Source of the DNA: Acinetobacter lwoffii
GTDB lineage: Bacteria; Pseudomonadota; Gammaproteobacteria; Pseudomonadales; Moraxellaceae
NCBI RefSeq assembly: GCF_015602705.1
Contig: NZ_CP059081.1
Coordinates: forward strand, 691,702 to 755,701
Length of the DNA: 64,000 nucleotides
Direction: 5' to 3'
In this document: positions 36,490 through 45,418 of the stretch, one piece after another
How the letters are laid out: every line of letters begins with the position of its first letter
How positions within the stretch are numbered: the first letter of the stretch is position 1
Translations under genes and position numbers: made by a program
Notes under the pieces: model-generated
Told to the model about the DNA's origin: nothing
The model's input: only the letters and a program-made list of their open reading frames with translations
Databases searched by the model: none

Positions 36490-38436
36490 ATGAATGATTA
36501 TATGAGAAGCCCGCGTGGTGGCTTCGATGCCATGTACTATTGGGATCAGTTCCATCCCATTCTTAGTGCAATTGCCATATTAGTAATTGGCTGGATCATT
36601 GCGTTACTGGTCTCGGCAGGCGTTAAAAAGCTCTTGCAAAAACTGGGCACCAATACACATTTAAATACGGCGACAGGTCATCACTCCAATGTGGAGAGCA
36701 TTATCGCCCGCGTCGTGTTCTGGATTATTCTGATTATTGCCGTGATTGGTGCGCTGAACGTGCTCAATCTTACCAGTGTCAGCGGTCCATTCAGTAATAT
36801 GATCCAGCAGTTCCTGTTATTTATCCCGCAGTTACTAGGTGCAATTGCAGTCGGATTCATAGGTTGGATTGTGGCCAATCTGGTGAAGATAGGGCTACAA
36901 AAACTGCTAGACCGAACGCAACTCGATGAAAAACTCAGTGCTGAAGTCGGTGTCAGTCCGATTAGTAAAAACATCAGTGAAATTGCTTACTGGTTAATTT
37001 TATTACTGTTCTTGCCAATCGTGCTGTCTATTCTGGGTCTCAACGGTCTGCTGTTACCAGTTCAGAATATGCTGACCGATGTTGTTAGTTACTTACCAAA
37101 CATCTTCATTGCTGCAGTCATCATTTTTGTCGGTTATATCCTGGCGAAAATTGTGCGCGGTATTGTTGAAGGGCTATTAAACAGTCTGAATGTACAGCAA
37201 CATGCTGAAAAAGTAGGTATCTTCAAAAGCTCAAATGTTTCTCAGGTAGTTGGTTCATTTATCTTCGCTGTGGTGATCATTACTGCACTGATCATTGCAT
37301 TTGAGGCATTGGGTATCGAGGCCATTTCTCAGCCTGCGACAGCCATGCTGTACGAAATCATGAATGCCATTCCGAATATCATCGCTGCTGCGTTGATTCT
37401 AATTCTGGCGTATGTGGTGTCTAAACTGGTAGCACGTCTAGTGGTTGAAGTGGTTGCCGGTACAGGTGTTGATGAAATTCCTGCCAAACTGGATATCCAA
37501 CGCTTTTTAGGTACGACTAAACTGTCTAGTGTAGTTGGTTCACTAATTGTTCTGTTTACCATGTTGTTTGCGGTGTCTGAAGCAGCGAACCGTCTGGGCT
37601 TTGAACAGATCAGTGGCCTGATTGCGATGTTCATTTACTTTGGTGCCAACATTCTGCTTGGCGCGGTGATTCTGGTAATCGGTTTCTGGCTGGCAAATAT
37701 CGTTGCGAATATCGTACAACGTGGTGAATATAACAGTTCACGTTGGTTGGCAAATCTGGTTCGTGTCCTGATCATGGGTCTGGTTGTGGCAATGGGTCTG
37801 CGTGCCATGGGTATTGCCGATTCGATCGTGAACCTGGCGTTTGGCCTAACTTTGGGTGCTGTAGCAGTGGCATTTGCCTTGGCATTTGGTTTGGGTGGTC
37901 GTCAACCTGCAGAACGTGTACTCACAGATTTGATCGATAAAGCCAAACGTGAGGCCAAAGACCCCAATCCAGTCAAAGAACAAGCTGAGAACAGCATATT
38001 TTCTGGATTAGGTGGCAAGACCACAGGTACAAGTGCAGCTGATATGTCAGGCACTACAGGTGCGGCGATGGGTATGAGTTCTACCGATAGCTCAATGAGC
38101 CAGTCCTTTAGCGGTTCGCAAACGGCTACAGGTACTAGCGATTCCTCAATCTCAACTCCAGGAGCAGGCATCATGCCAAATCAGGATTCAGACAAGAGTA
38201 CGCCTATGAGTACGGATTTATCCCATACTACCCCGGCAATCCTTACCACTGCACCACAGGATGATGAGTCATTAGGTATTGATCCTGTCAATCCGGATGC
38301 GGATCAGGCCGTACCAGATTCAGTAAAAGTCGATCCGACTCATCCACCAGCCAATAATCCATTTGGTTCAACCGGAGAAAAAGAGCCAGATGTCGATATT
38401 GACCGTTCAACTCAGAAAAAAGATGACCTGAAATAA
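36490..38436 (+). CDS. Mechanosensitive ion channel family membrane protein, CmpX-like
   Basis: The 648-residue protein has about ten to twelve hydrophobic helices arranged as repeats of a conserved TM-helix unit (for example LGAIAVGFIGWIVANLVKIGLQKLLDR and later LGAVILVIGFWLANIVANIV). Then comes a short Ala/Gly-rich membrane segment near LTLGAVAVAFALAFGLGGR, which resembles the MscS pore helix. This domain pattern is that of CmpX of Pseudomonas aeruginosa. The C-terminal 160 residues are hydrophilic and Ser/Thr/Pro-rich. A role in cell-wall or osmotic stress is known for relatives; channel activity here is inference. AAGAGGGT precedes the ATG. Confidence 0.8.
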   Translation: MNDYMRSPRGGFDAMYYWDQFHPILSAIAILVIGWIIALLVSAGVKKLLQKLGTNTHLNTATGHHSNVESIIARVVFWIILIIAVIGALNVLNLTSVSGPFSNMIQQFLLFIPQLLGAIAVGFIGWIVANLVKIGLQKLLDRTQLDEKLSAEVGVSPISKNISEIAYWLILLLFLPIVLSILGLNGLLLPVQNMLTDVVSYLPNIFIAAVIIFVGYILAKIVRGIVEGLLNSLNVQQHAEKVGIFKSSNVSQVVGSFIFAVVIITALIIAFEALGIEAISQPATAMLYEIMNAIPNIIAAALILILAYVVSKLVARLVVEVVAGTGVDEIPAKLDIQRFLGTTKLSSVVGSLIVLFTMLFAVSEAANRLGFEQISGLIAMFIYFGANILLGAVILVIGFWLANIVANIVQRGEYNSSRWLANLVRVLIMGLVVAMGLRAMGIADSIVNLAFGLTLGAVAVAFALAFGLGGRQPAERVLTDLIDKAKREAKDPNPVKEQAENSIFSGLGGKTTGTSAADMSGTTGAAMGMSSTDSSMSQSFSGSQTATGTSDSSISTPGAGIMPNQDSDKSTPMSTDLSHTTPAILTTAPQDDESLGIDPVNPDADQAVPDSVKVDPTHPPANNPFGSTGEKEPDVDIDRSTQKKDDLK

Positions 38437-38452
38437 CCTTTTATTTTTAAGC

Positions 38453-38482
38453 AAAATCGACCACGCTCATGTGGTCGATTTT
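38453..38482 (+). terminator. Terminator after the CmpX-like gene
   Basis: AAAATCGACCAC pairs perfectly with GTGGTCGATTTT around a six-base loop. Confidence 0.85.
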
Positions 38483-38504
38483 GTTCAGTCATAAGGAAAA
38501 ATGA

Positions 38505-38672
38505 ATGAATACCAAGAAACCTAACAAAGTTCTGGCGCCTTTAGTCATTGCAGGAATTACGATTGGCTTTTTTACCGCTGCCTATCGATTTATTTTTGTA
38601 AAGAGCAAGCAGGACGAGCAGTCTGAGCGGGAGCTGGATAAGAAAATACCAGAGGCAGACGAATTTAACTGA
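38505..38672 (+). CDS. Small membrane protein (55 aa)
   Basis: Starts MNTKKPNKVLAPLVIAGITI after AAGGAA at a good distance. Residues about 9-32 are hydrophobic and form one helix; the C-terminal 22 residues are strongly charged (KSKQDEQSERELDKKIPEADE). It looks like a real single-pass inner-membrane protein. A nearby ATG at 38501 is followed by a stop within eight codons, so 38505 is the start. Function unknown. Confidence 0.65.
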   Translation: MNTKKPNKVLAPLVIAGITIGFFTAAYRFIFVKSKQDEQSERELDKKIPEADEFN

Positions 38673-38801
38673 GAAGTAAATCCTGCTCAGTCGCTAGGAA
38701 TAGAATTTATTTTTTTAAAAATATAGAATATTCAAGTGAATACTAAAATGATTTTGGTATTTTTCTTGCATTAAAAATATAAAGAAAAGGAGATCAACAA
38801 T

Positions 38802-38951
38802 ATGTGGAAAGCACTGCAACATAAATTCATGGCATCTTCAGCAGATGACGTACCGCTATGTCTGCGAGAAGCTCAAAAAATGCAGCTGACGATTGACCGT
38901 TTAAAAAATACGGCCAATCTCAACCTGTTTAAAACAGACTATCTGGAATGA
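38802..38951 (+). CDS. Small hypothetical protein (49 aa)
   Basis: Starts MWKALQHKFMASSADDVPL after a strong AAGGAG at 38787-38792 and ends LNLFKTDYLE. Hydrophilic and probably helical, with one Cys; no signal or membrane segment. It lies 130 bases after the previous small gene and ends 29 bases from the convergent flavoprotein gene. The strong ribosome site is the main support. Function unknown. Confidence 0.6.
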   Translation: MWKALQHKFMASSADDVPLCLREAQKMQLTIDRLKNTANLNLFKTDYLE

Positions 38952-38980
38952 GTTAAGTAGCAAACCAGATTATCTATTGA

Positions 38981-40183
38981 TTAAATATATTCCGATGCGG
39001 CATGTGCCGATGACCATGCCCATTGGAAATTATAGCCGCCCAAATGTCCGGTAACATCCAGCACTTCACCAATAAAATACAAACCTTTCTGCTTTTTACT
39101 TTCCATGGTTTTTGAGGATACTTCCGTGGTGTCTACACCACCCAAAGTCACTTCCGCTGTACGGTAGCCTTCTGTTCCCGAAGGTTTCACTTCAAAGCCA
39201 TGCAGACGTGCCGCAATCTGTTCCAGCTTGTCATCACTGATATTGCCAATGGCAGTTTCAGCGCTTTCAGTCCAGATCAGACTTTGTAATTCAGCCACCA
39301 CACTTTTCGGTAAATATTCATTCAGTAATGTACGCAGCAAGACTTTGGGCTGACTTCGTTTTTTCGTTTTAAAGAAATCCAGTAAATCTACACTCGGTAA
39401 GAAATCGACCTTAAAGCTCTGACCGACATTCCAGTAGTTGGAAAGTTGCAGGGAACTTGGCCCACTCAAACCGCGATGGGTAAACAATAGCGCTTCGGTA
39501 AAGCTATTAAGCTCATTCGAGAGTGTTGCTTCTACGGCATTACCGCTTAAGCGCGTGGTGACTTCTTTAAATCCGTCAGAGAAGGTAAATGGAACCAGTC
39601 CGGCACGGGTTGGATAGACATGATGTCCAAACTGTTTTGCAATCTCATAGCCAATGCCTGAACCGCCAAGCGTAGGAATCGATAAACCACCGGATGCCAC
39701 GACGACAGATTCAACTTCAAAATATCCCAGTGAGGTCGCCACCTGAAAGCCTTGATCATCGACTGGATTCACTGCTTTCACTTCGCAGCTGGTTTTAATA
39801 TCGACCAGACCGGTTTTGTCACATTCCGCTAGCAGCATCGACAAGATATCTTTTGCACCATTTAAGGTAAACAGCTGTCCATGTTTGCGCTCTTCATAAG
39901 CAATGCCGTATTCACATACCAAGCCGATAAAGTCCCAGTTGGTATAACGCGTTAAAGCTGAAATCACAAAATGTGGATTGTGTGAAATGTAATTGCTCGG
40001 TTCGACTTCCAGATTGGTGAAATTACATTTACCACCGCCAGACATCAGGATTTTTTTGCCAACCTTATTGGCTTTTTCCACTACCACGACTTTACGCCCA
40101 CGTTGCGCAGCCATATACGCCGTCATTAAACCTGAGGCACCGGCACCTATGACTAGAACATCGTATTGCTTGGAAGACATCAC
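38981..40183 (-). CDS. FAD-dependent oxidoreductase of the HI0933/YhiN family
   Basis: The 400-residue flavoprotein begins with the dinucleotide-binding fold (DVLVIGAGASGLMTAYMAAQRG) followed by VVVEKANKVGKKILMSGGGKCNFTN, which is diagnostic for this family. It ends with TGHLGGYNFQWAWSSAHAASEYI, the FAD-contacting C-terminus. The middle part carries the GLSIPTLGGSGIGYEIA motif. The physiological substrate of YhiN-type proteins is not established. The start is the ATG pair at 40183/40180. It has no obvious operon partners. Confidence 0.92.
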   Translation of the reverse strand: MMSSKQYDVLVIGAGASGLMTAYMAAQRGRKVVVVEKANKVGKKILMSGGGKCNFTNLEVEPSNYISHNPHFVISALTRYTNWDFIGLVCEYGIAYEERKHGQLFTLNGAKDILSMLLAECDKTGLVDIKTSCEVKAVNPVDDQGFQVATSLGYFEVESVVVASGGLSIPTLGGSGIGYEIAKQFGHHVYPTRAGLVPFTFSDGFKEVTTRLSGNAVEATLSNELNSFTEALLFTHRGLSGPSSLQLSNYWNVGQSFKVDFLPSVDLLDFFKTKKRSQPKVLLRTLLNEYLPKSVVAELQSLIWTESAETAIGNISDDKLEQIAARLHGFEVKPSGTEGYRTAEVTLGGVDTTEVSSKTMESKKQKGLYFIGEVLDVTGHLGGYNFQWAWSSAHAASEYI

Positions 40184-40367
40184 ACACTCAAGGGAGAAGA
40201 AAAGGGAAGCATTATAGACAATTTTATTTCAGCTTTCTCTATTCCAGAAAAATCAGTTCCGTGATTGCAGATTCACAGTGGATTTTAAACATAAAATATT
40301 TGAAAGCTGTCTAAAACTCATGCATAGTTTTTGTACAAACTAAAAACATAATAACAAGGAAAAGCGA

Positions 40368-40691
40368 ATGGCAAGCGCGGAAGATTTAAAACAATATAAT
40401 CTCATTACTTATATTCTTTATATTTTAGGATTTTTTCTTGGTCTGACCCCATTTATTGCGATTGTGATGAATTATATCAAGCGTGATGAAATGCGCGGTA
40501 CCTGGCTGGAAAGTCATGTCGACTGGCAAATTAAAACCTTCTGGATCAGTTTGCTGGGCTATATCGTCGGTGGCTTATTGACTGTGATCTTGATTGGTTT
40601 CCTGATTGTATTTCTGGTCTTTATCTGGCATATCTACCGCTTGGTCAAAGGGTTAATTGCCTTAAATAATAATCAACCGATTCAAGCTTAG
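40368..40691 (+). CDS. DUF4870-type small integral membrane protein (107 aa)
   Basis: Three hydrophobic helices: about 10-34 (YNLITYILYILGFFLGLTPF), 54-78 and 77-100. A short polar loop, NYIKRDEMRGTWLESHVDWQIKTFW, is typical of the DUF4870 family. AAGGAAAAG precedes the ATG. The function of the family is unknown. Its stop codon overlaps that of the convergent gene by three bases (40688-40691), so the two mRNAs are complementary at their ends. Confidence 0.85.
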   Translation: MASAEDLKQYNLITYILYILGFFLGLTPFIAIVMNYIKRDEMRGTWLESHVDWQIKTFWISLLGYIVGGLLTVILIGFLIVFLVFIWHIYRLVKGLIALNNNQPIQA

Positions 40692-41569
40692 GTTGCTGTA
40701 AAACCAAAGGGAATATGACGGCCTTGCAGACCACCAGTATGAATCACCAACAGTTTTGATCCAGCCGGAAAATAATTTTTCTCGATTAGATCAAAAATCC
40801 CCATCAGCATTTTAGCCGTGTAGATCTGCTCCAGTGGAATTGCAAATTCCGCTTCAAAATCCCGGATAAACTGCATCAAGGCTGCACTGGTTTTGGCATA
40901 GCCACCAAAGCAATAATCATCGAGAATGTTCCAGTTGGTTTTATTCATTAGTTGGGCGACTTCATCTTTTAAAAATGAACCTTTCAGTGCGGAAAATCCT
41001 AAGATCTGTTGATGCGCGTGACTGGCTTCGATCAATCCGCTGATGGTGCCACCGGTGCCTACTGCACAACAAATCACATCAAATTGCGCATCGCTATCTT
41101 TTAATATTTCCTGACACCCTTGAATCGCCAAAGCATTGGTTCCACCTTCAGGAATCACATAATGTTCAGGAAATTGTCGAGCGAGTTCGGCCAAATACTC
41201 AGGCTGTTGCTTGCGCCGATATTCATCACGACTGACGAAATGCAACTGCATCCCGAATTCTTGGGCGGTGGCTAATGTTGGATTCAATGGTCGATCAGCC
41301 AGTTCTTCACCCCGAATCACTCCAACACTCTGAAAACCAAACTGCTGTGCGGCAAATGCAGTAGCAGCAATATGATTGGAATAAGCACCTCCAAAACTCA
41401 GAATATGCTGATAACCCTGTCTTTTGGCTTCAAGAAAATTATATTTCAGTTTAAAAAACTTGTTGCCCGAGATTTGTGGATGCACCAGATCCAGACGACG
41501 TATTATTAAAGTAATATCGTGAAAATTAATCTGTTGATCTGGAATATTTTGGGCAATGGTTTCAAACAT
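40688..41569 (-). CDS. PLP-dependent D-cysteine desulfhydrase / ACC deaminase family enzyme
   Basis: This belongs to the fold-type II pyridoxal-phosphate enzymes related to D-cysteine desulfhydrase and 1-aminocyclopropane-1-carboxylate deaminase. Features: the PLP lysine in SGNKFFKLKYN, the substrate loop SFGGAYSNHIAATA, the phosphate-binding AVGTGGTISGL and a C-terminal IHTGGLQGRH. I start at the ATG at 41569 (MFETIAQNIP), giving 293 residues; the frame runs 12 bases further upstream. The specificity (D-cysteine, ACC or another amino acid) cannot be read off, so I give no symbol. Confidence 0.88.
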   Translation of the reverse strand: MFETIAQNIPDQQINFHDITLIIRRLDLVHPQISGNKFFKLKYNFLEAKRQGYQHILSFGGAYSNHIAATAFAAQQFGFQSVGVIRGEELADRPLNPTLATAQEFGMQLHFVSRDEYRRKQQPEYLAELARQFPEHYVIPEGGTNALAIQGCQEILKDSDAQFDVICCAVGTGGTISGLIEASHAHQQILGFSALKGSFLKDEVAQLMNKTNWNILDDYCFGGYAKTSAALMQFIRDFEAEFAIPLEQIYTAKMLMGIFDLIEKNYFPAGSKLLVIHTGGLQGRHIPFGFTAT

Positions 41570-41749
41570 AAAAGTTCGCAAAGTTCATGATAGAGGCATT
41601 ATAGCGGAAGTGCTAAAAATCAAAGTTTTTCAATAAGCCATTATTCGCTGAAAGCTATGGAATTGGTTGTAGATTGTCACAAATATTCCGCTGATTATTT
41701 AAACAACAATGCTAATCTAAACAGAGGAAACCCTGAGGAGGGTAGAATA

Positions 41750-41932
41750 ATGAAAATATTATCCTGTGCTGTGTGGGTCGGCATGCTGCTCAGTCTGTCG
41801 GGCTGTGATGATGCGTTGAATAAACCTAAAACAGAAACCCGTACCATGATTATTGGTGGCGTACCTGTATATGAGCAGGATTATCAACTGCTAGACAAGC
41901 ATTTGAGTGCTCAGGATCAGTTGAAACCTTAA
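41750..41932 (+). CDS. Small lipoprotein (60 aa)
   Basis: Starts at MKILSCAVWVGMLLSLSGC with a strong GAGGAGGG upstream. Signal peptide II with the lipobox LSGC, so the mature lipoprotein begins CDDALNKPKTETR and has only about 42 residues. It ends EQDYQLLDKHLSAQDQLKP. The Asp at position +2 after the cysteine (CDD) is the classical signal for inner-membrane retention in enterics; whether that rule holds in Acinetobacter is uncertain. Function unknown. Confidence 0.8.
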   Translation: MKILSCAVWVGMLLSLSGCDDALNKPKTETRTMIIGGVPVYEQDYQLLDKHLSAQDQLKP

Positions 41933-42035
41933 GTAATTGCTATAGTTGAAATTCATGACAAATCCAGAAATTTTTACAGCAAATTGTCAGGTTTTTGCTT
42001 AAAATAGCCCTTCAATTTTTAAGTCAGGTTATCTC

Positions 42036-42659
42036 GTGGAATCATTCTGGATTTTAGGTTCGATTGCTTTTGCCTTGATGTTAGGCGCAATGAGTCCCGG
42101 GCCGACTTCTATTTATGTAGCAAAAAATTCAATTGCCATTTCACGTAAACATGGTTTATTTACTGCATTGGGTACTGGTCTCGGTGCAGCGATTTTTGGT
42201 CTGCTGGCGGTACTCGGTTTGCAGGCATTTTTACTGGCAGTACCTTCAGCGTACCTGGCTTTAAAAATTTGTGGGGGGCTATATTTGCTTTGGCTGGCGT
42301 TTAAAATCATTAAACATGCCAAAGATCCGATCGAAGCGGATACAACCATTAGCAAACAGATATCTTTACGCCGTGCTTTTACTACCGGTTTAATCACACA
42401 GTTGTCTAATCCCAAAATTGCAATTGTGCTGGCCAGTATTTTTACTGCGCTGTTACCGAAAGAAATTCCAACGTATTTTTATTTTGTTTTACCTGTCTTA
42501 TGTTTTTTTATTGATGCGGGCTGGTGTTCACTGGTCGCAGTTGCATTATCTGCGGAAAAACCACGTCGTGTTTATTTGAAGTTTAAGGCTTTGTTTGACC
42601 GCGCAGCAGGTGCAGTGATGACGGTACTTGGCTTAAAATTAATTTTCGGTATGAAGTAA
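42036..42659 (+). CDS. LysE-family amino-acid exporter
   Basis: The 207-residue protein has six hydrophobic segments and the LysE/RhtB signature MSPGPTSIYVAKNS near the N-terminus, plus QLSNPKIAIVLASIFTALLP in the middle. Start is GTG at 42036 after an AGG-type ribosome site. Members export amino acids or their derivatives, but the substrate here is not predictable. A second, only distantly similar LysE protein lies at 54 kb. Confidence 0.92.
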   Translation: MESFWILGSIAFALMLGAMSPGPTSIYVAKNSIAISRKHGLFTALGTGLGAAIFGLLAVLGLQAFLLAVPSAYLALKICGGLYLLWLAFKIIKHAKDPIEADTTISKQISLRRAFTTGLITQLSNPKIAIVLASIFTALLPKEIPTYFYFVLPVLCFFIDAGWCSLVAVALSAEKPRRVYLKFKALFDRAAGAVMTVLGLKLIFGMK

Positions 42660-42692
42660 TTATTTCGTATAGACGCTCCGCTTATAAATAAA

Positions 42693-42722
42693 AAAAAGCC
42701 CCTAGTCGTAGAGGCTTTTTTA
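42693..42722. terminator. Bidirectional terminator between the LysE gene and amt
   Basis: AAAAAGCCCCTA pairs with TAGAGGCTTTTT with one mismatch and T-runs on both strands. It would serve the LysE gene and, before the IS30 element entered, the convergent amt gene. Confidence 0.85.
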
Positions 42723-42725
42723 TAT

Positions 42726-43776
42726 CTTAGATTAGCATTTGAAGTGCAACACCATGTTGTTGCCATAATACCTGACTCGGACTTTTAAAGCCGAGTCTTT
42801 TTCTTGGGCGATGATTCAAACGTTGAGTGATTTCTGAGATATATTCATCCGTATAGGCATTTAAATTACTGCCTTTTTTAATATATTGTCTGATTAAGCC
42901 ATTTGTATTTTCATTCGTGCCTCGTTGCCAAGCGCTATAGGGATCAGCGAAATACCAGTCTATTTCTAATGCTTGAGCAGCATACTCATGTAGGCTAAAC
43001 TCCTTACCATTATCTGCAGTAATCGTCTTTAGCTGATCTTTGATCGGTTCAAGAAGGCTGATGGTTGTTTGGCAAATTTCCTCTGCCTTGCGTGAGCTAC
43101 ACTTTTTCAGCCATAAATAACCTGTCTTCCGATCTACAATAGAGACCAATGATTGCTGATGCTTCTTACCCACAATTGTATCTATTTCCAAATCACCAAA
43201 GCGAGTCCGCTGCTCAATCTCAATAGGTCTGTCATGAATGCTTTTACGATTACTCAGCTGACCACGGGTTTCAGGAGAGCCATATTTCCTCTTTCTTTGA
43301 TTTCTGAAACGTAGGTTATGAAAGAGTGTACCGCCCTTATTTTTATCCTGCCGTATAAAGCGATAAATTGAATGCAAACTGACTGCAACACAAGAAGCGA
43401 TCTGTTCAGGACTCCATTGAAGATCAAGATAAGAGATGACATGTGTCCACATTTCACAAGGAATTCTTTTAGGGTTAGGACAATGCCGTCTTCGAGCTAC
43501 TACTTTATTGGCATGTTTAGCAAAATAGCCATTTCTCGCTTGATTACGTTTGATTTCTCTAGAAATGGTTGAAGGTGAACGATTCAGTCTCCAAGCGATA
43601 TGACGTTTAGAAAAACCTTCACGTAATAATGTATAAATCTGATATCTTTCTTCTTGGGTAAGATGAGTATAGTTCATGATGCAACTTTGACTTTGGTCGG
43701 TCGGAAGCAAAATGCTAGCTCATCTTGCTTCATTCCAATAATTTAATCTCTGTTGCACTTCATTTGAGAATCTAAG
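42726..43776 (-). mobile_element. Complete IS30-family insertion sequence
   Basis: The element is 1,051 bp. Its 26-base ends match at 22 positions: CTTAGATT is shared at the outer edge and TGAAGTGCAACA inside, with mismatches between. The trinucleotide TAT flanks both ends (42723-42725 and 43777-43779), the short duplication expected of IS30 elements. One intact transposase gene on the minus strand. It separates amt from the shared terminator and begins 6 bases beyond the amt stop codon. Confidence 0.85.
42727..43674 (-). CDS. IS30-family transposase
   Basis: The 315-residue protein starts at ATG 43674 (MNYTHLTQEERYQIYTLL); codons upstream to 43710 have only a TTG start. The N-terminal helix-turn-helix carries ERYQIYTLLREGFSKRHIA and RSPSTISREIKRN, the IS30 hallmark. 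The integrase core has DLEIDTIVG (first Asp), ITADNGKEF (second Asp) and QRGTNENTNGLIRQY (Glu). All are intact, so it is likely active. Confidence 0.93.
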   Translation of the reverse strand, partial: NYTHLTQEERYQIYTLLREGFSKRHIAWRLNRSPSTISREIKRNQARNGYFAKHANKVVARRRHCPNPKRIPCEMWTHVISYLDLQWSPEQIASCVAVSLHSIYRFIRQDKNKGGTLFHNLRFRNQRKRKYGSPETRGQLSNRKSIHDRPIEIEQRTRFGDLEIDTIVGKKHQQSLVSIVDRKTGYLWLKKCSSRKAEEICQTTISLLEPIKDQLKTITADNGKEFSLHEYAAQALEIDWYFADPYSAWQRGTNENTNGLIRQYIKKGSNLNAYTDEYISEITQRLNHRPRKRLGFKSPSQVLWQQHGVALQMLI

Positions 43777-43782
43777 TATCTA

Positions 43783-44970
43783 TTAAAAAGTATTTTCTTC
43801 CGAGTTAGCAGAAATACGATGAATCGATAGGTCTGCACCGTTGAACTCTTCTTCCTCAGTCAGGCGAATACCTATCAGAACCTTAAGCAAGCCATACACC
43901 AAAAAACCACCCACCAAGGCAATGACAATCGCCAGCACTGTACCTATGAGTTGTGAAATTAAAGACACTCCTCCCATTCCTCCAAGCCATTGCTGACCGA
44001 AAATACCCACAGCTAATCCACCAAAAGCACCACAAACGCCATGTAAAGGCCAGACTCCCAGTACATCATCCACTCTGAGTTTATTTTGGGTATAGGTAAA
44101 GAGTTTCACAAAAATAATACCGGCGCTGATCCCGATAAAAAAAGCACCCAAGGGATGAACGACGTCTGATCCGGCACAAATTGCCACCAGACCTGCTAAG
44201 GGACCATTATGCAGGAAGCCGGGGTCATCTTTCCCCGCAACTTTGGCCGCTATTGTTCCACCAACCATGGCCATCAAAGAGTTAATAGCGACCAGTCCGG
44301 AAATGGCATCCAGCCGTTGCGCGCTCATGACATTGAAGCCGAACCAGCCAACAATCAGAATCCAAGAACCCAAAGCCAAAAAAGGAATTGATGAAGGAGG
44401 ATGCGCGGTGATCCGGCCATCTTTTTTGTAACGGCCATGACGTGCACCAAGTAGGATTATTGCGGCAAGTGCGATCCAGCCGCCCATTGCATGAACAACA
44501 ACTGAACCGGCAAAATCATGAAAACTGGCGCCAAATGCATGGGTCAGCCAATCCTGAAAACCAAGGTTGCCATTCCAGATCATACCTTCAAAAAAAGGAT
44601 AGATCAGCGCAACCAGAAATAATGTCGCTAAAGCCTGTGAACGCATTTTGGCACGCTCTGCAATCCCTCCAGAGATAATCGCTGGAATGGCTGCAGCAAA
44701 GGTCAACAGGAAAAAACAGCGCATCAGATTGTAGCCATGATCGGCAGACAAGGTTGCAGCATCATGGAAAAAGTGCTGACCGTAGGCAATATAGTAGCCC
44801 ACTAAAAAATAGGCGATGGCGGAGATGGCAAAGTCGGTTAGAATTTTACTTAGGGCATTGACCTGGTTTTTATGTCGAACTGTTCCAAGCTCTAAAAAAG
44901 CAAATCCAGCATGCATGGCAAGCACTAGAACTGCACCGAGAAGAAGAAATAATAAGTCTATATTTTGCAT
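43783..44970 (-). CDS. amt: Ammonium transporter, Amt family
   Basis: This Amt/Mep/Rh channel conducts ammonium across the inner membrane. I start it at the ATG at 44970 (MQNIDLLFLLLGAVLVLAMH), 395 residues; the frame is open to 45000. Eleven hydrophobic segments are seen. Conserved elements are HDFAGSVVVHAMGGWIAL with the pore histidine, GWFGFNVMSAQ, PGFLHNGPLAGLVAICAG and WPLHGVCGAFGGLAVGI with the second conserved histidine. No glnK gene is adjacent, unlike in many bacteria. No sigma-54 site was found upstream. Its 3' end abuts an IS30 element, so its terminator has been displaced. Confidence 0.95.
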   Translation of the reverse strand: MQNIDLLFLLLGAVLVLAMHAGFAFLELGTVRHKNQVNALSKILTDFAISAIAYFLVGYYIAYGQHFFHDAATLSADHGYNLMRCFFLLTFAAAIPAIISGGIAERAKMRSQALATLFLVALIYPFFEGMIWNGNLGFQDWLTHAFGASFHDFAGSVVVHAMGGWIALAAIILLGARHGRYKKDGRITAHPPSSIPFLALGSWILIVGWFGFNVMSAQRLDAISGLVAINSLMAMVGGTIAAKVAGKDDPGFLHNGPLAGLVAICAGSDVVHPLGAFFIGISAGIIFVKLFTYTQNKLRVDDVLGVWPLHGVCGAFGGLAVGIFGQQWLGGMGGVSLISQLIGTVLAIVIALVGGFLVYGLLKVLIGIRLTEEEEFNGADLSIHRISANSEENTF

Positions 44971-45362
44971 GGTGCGTTCCAATTTAGTGCGCGGGATCAC
45001 AAAAGAAAATCAGTATATAGAGGCAAATTGATTGTAGAAGAGGGCTAAGCAAGGGAAATTTTGATGAAGAATTTCTTGAAATTGATAAGACTCGATATAA
45101 AGCACGTTACTATTTTTTTGCACCAAACTAAGACATGGCGAGAGTTCATAAAATTCAGATTTATATTATATTTTTAGGTGTTTATATTTATCGTAAGAAA
45201 AACGGTGCTAAAAAAGCATGCTAAAGGTGCACGTAAAAAGTAAAAGATTTTTAAGAAAAAATTTAAAAATAAACGAAACTATTGCTTTTAAATTTCAAAG
45301 CGTCATTCAAGTTTTAAATTTACCAAGTCATAGGGAATCTGGCTGAAGGATATTTAAAATAA
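44971..45362. other. Long AT-rich gap upstream of amt; no convincing gene
   Basis: About 390 bases, low in GC, between divergent amt and the convergent end of the metallo-beta-lactamase-fold gene. Only frames of 20-30 codons are present, none with a ribosome site. I looked for a sigma-54 or NtrC-type site for amt and did not find one. Confidence 0.5.
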
Positions 45363-45390
45363 ATGAAACCCTAAAAAATTAGGGTTTCAT
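45363..45390 (-). terminator. Terminator of the metallo-beta-lactamase-fold gene
   Basis: ATGAAACCCT and AGGGTTTCAT form a perfect 10-bp stem with an A/T loop; the minus strand continues T-rich. Confidence 0.75.
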
Positions 45391-45418
45391 GCTTAGATAA
45401 AATTATTGAAGTATTCAA

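Noticed and set aside
44971..45170. A sigma-54/NtrC site for amt (GCACCA near 45119)
   Set aside because: The half-sites are not at NtrC spacing and no GG-N10-GC doublet exists in the right orientation.
45135..45224. A 29-codon frame (MARVHKIQIY...) upstream of the metallo-beta-lactamase-fold terminator
   Set aside because: No ribosome site and no recognisable similarity; composition fits AT-rich intergenic DNA.
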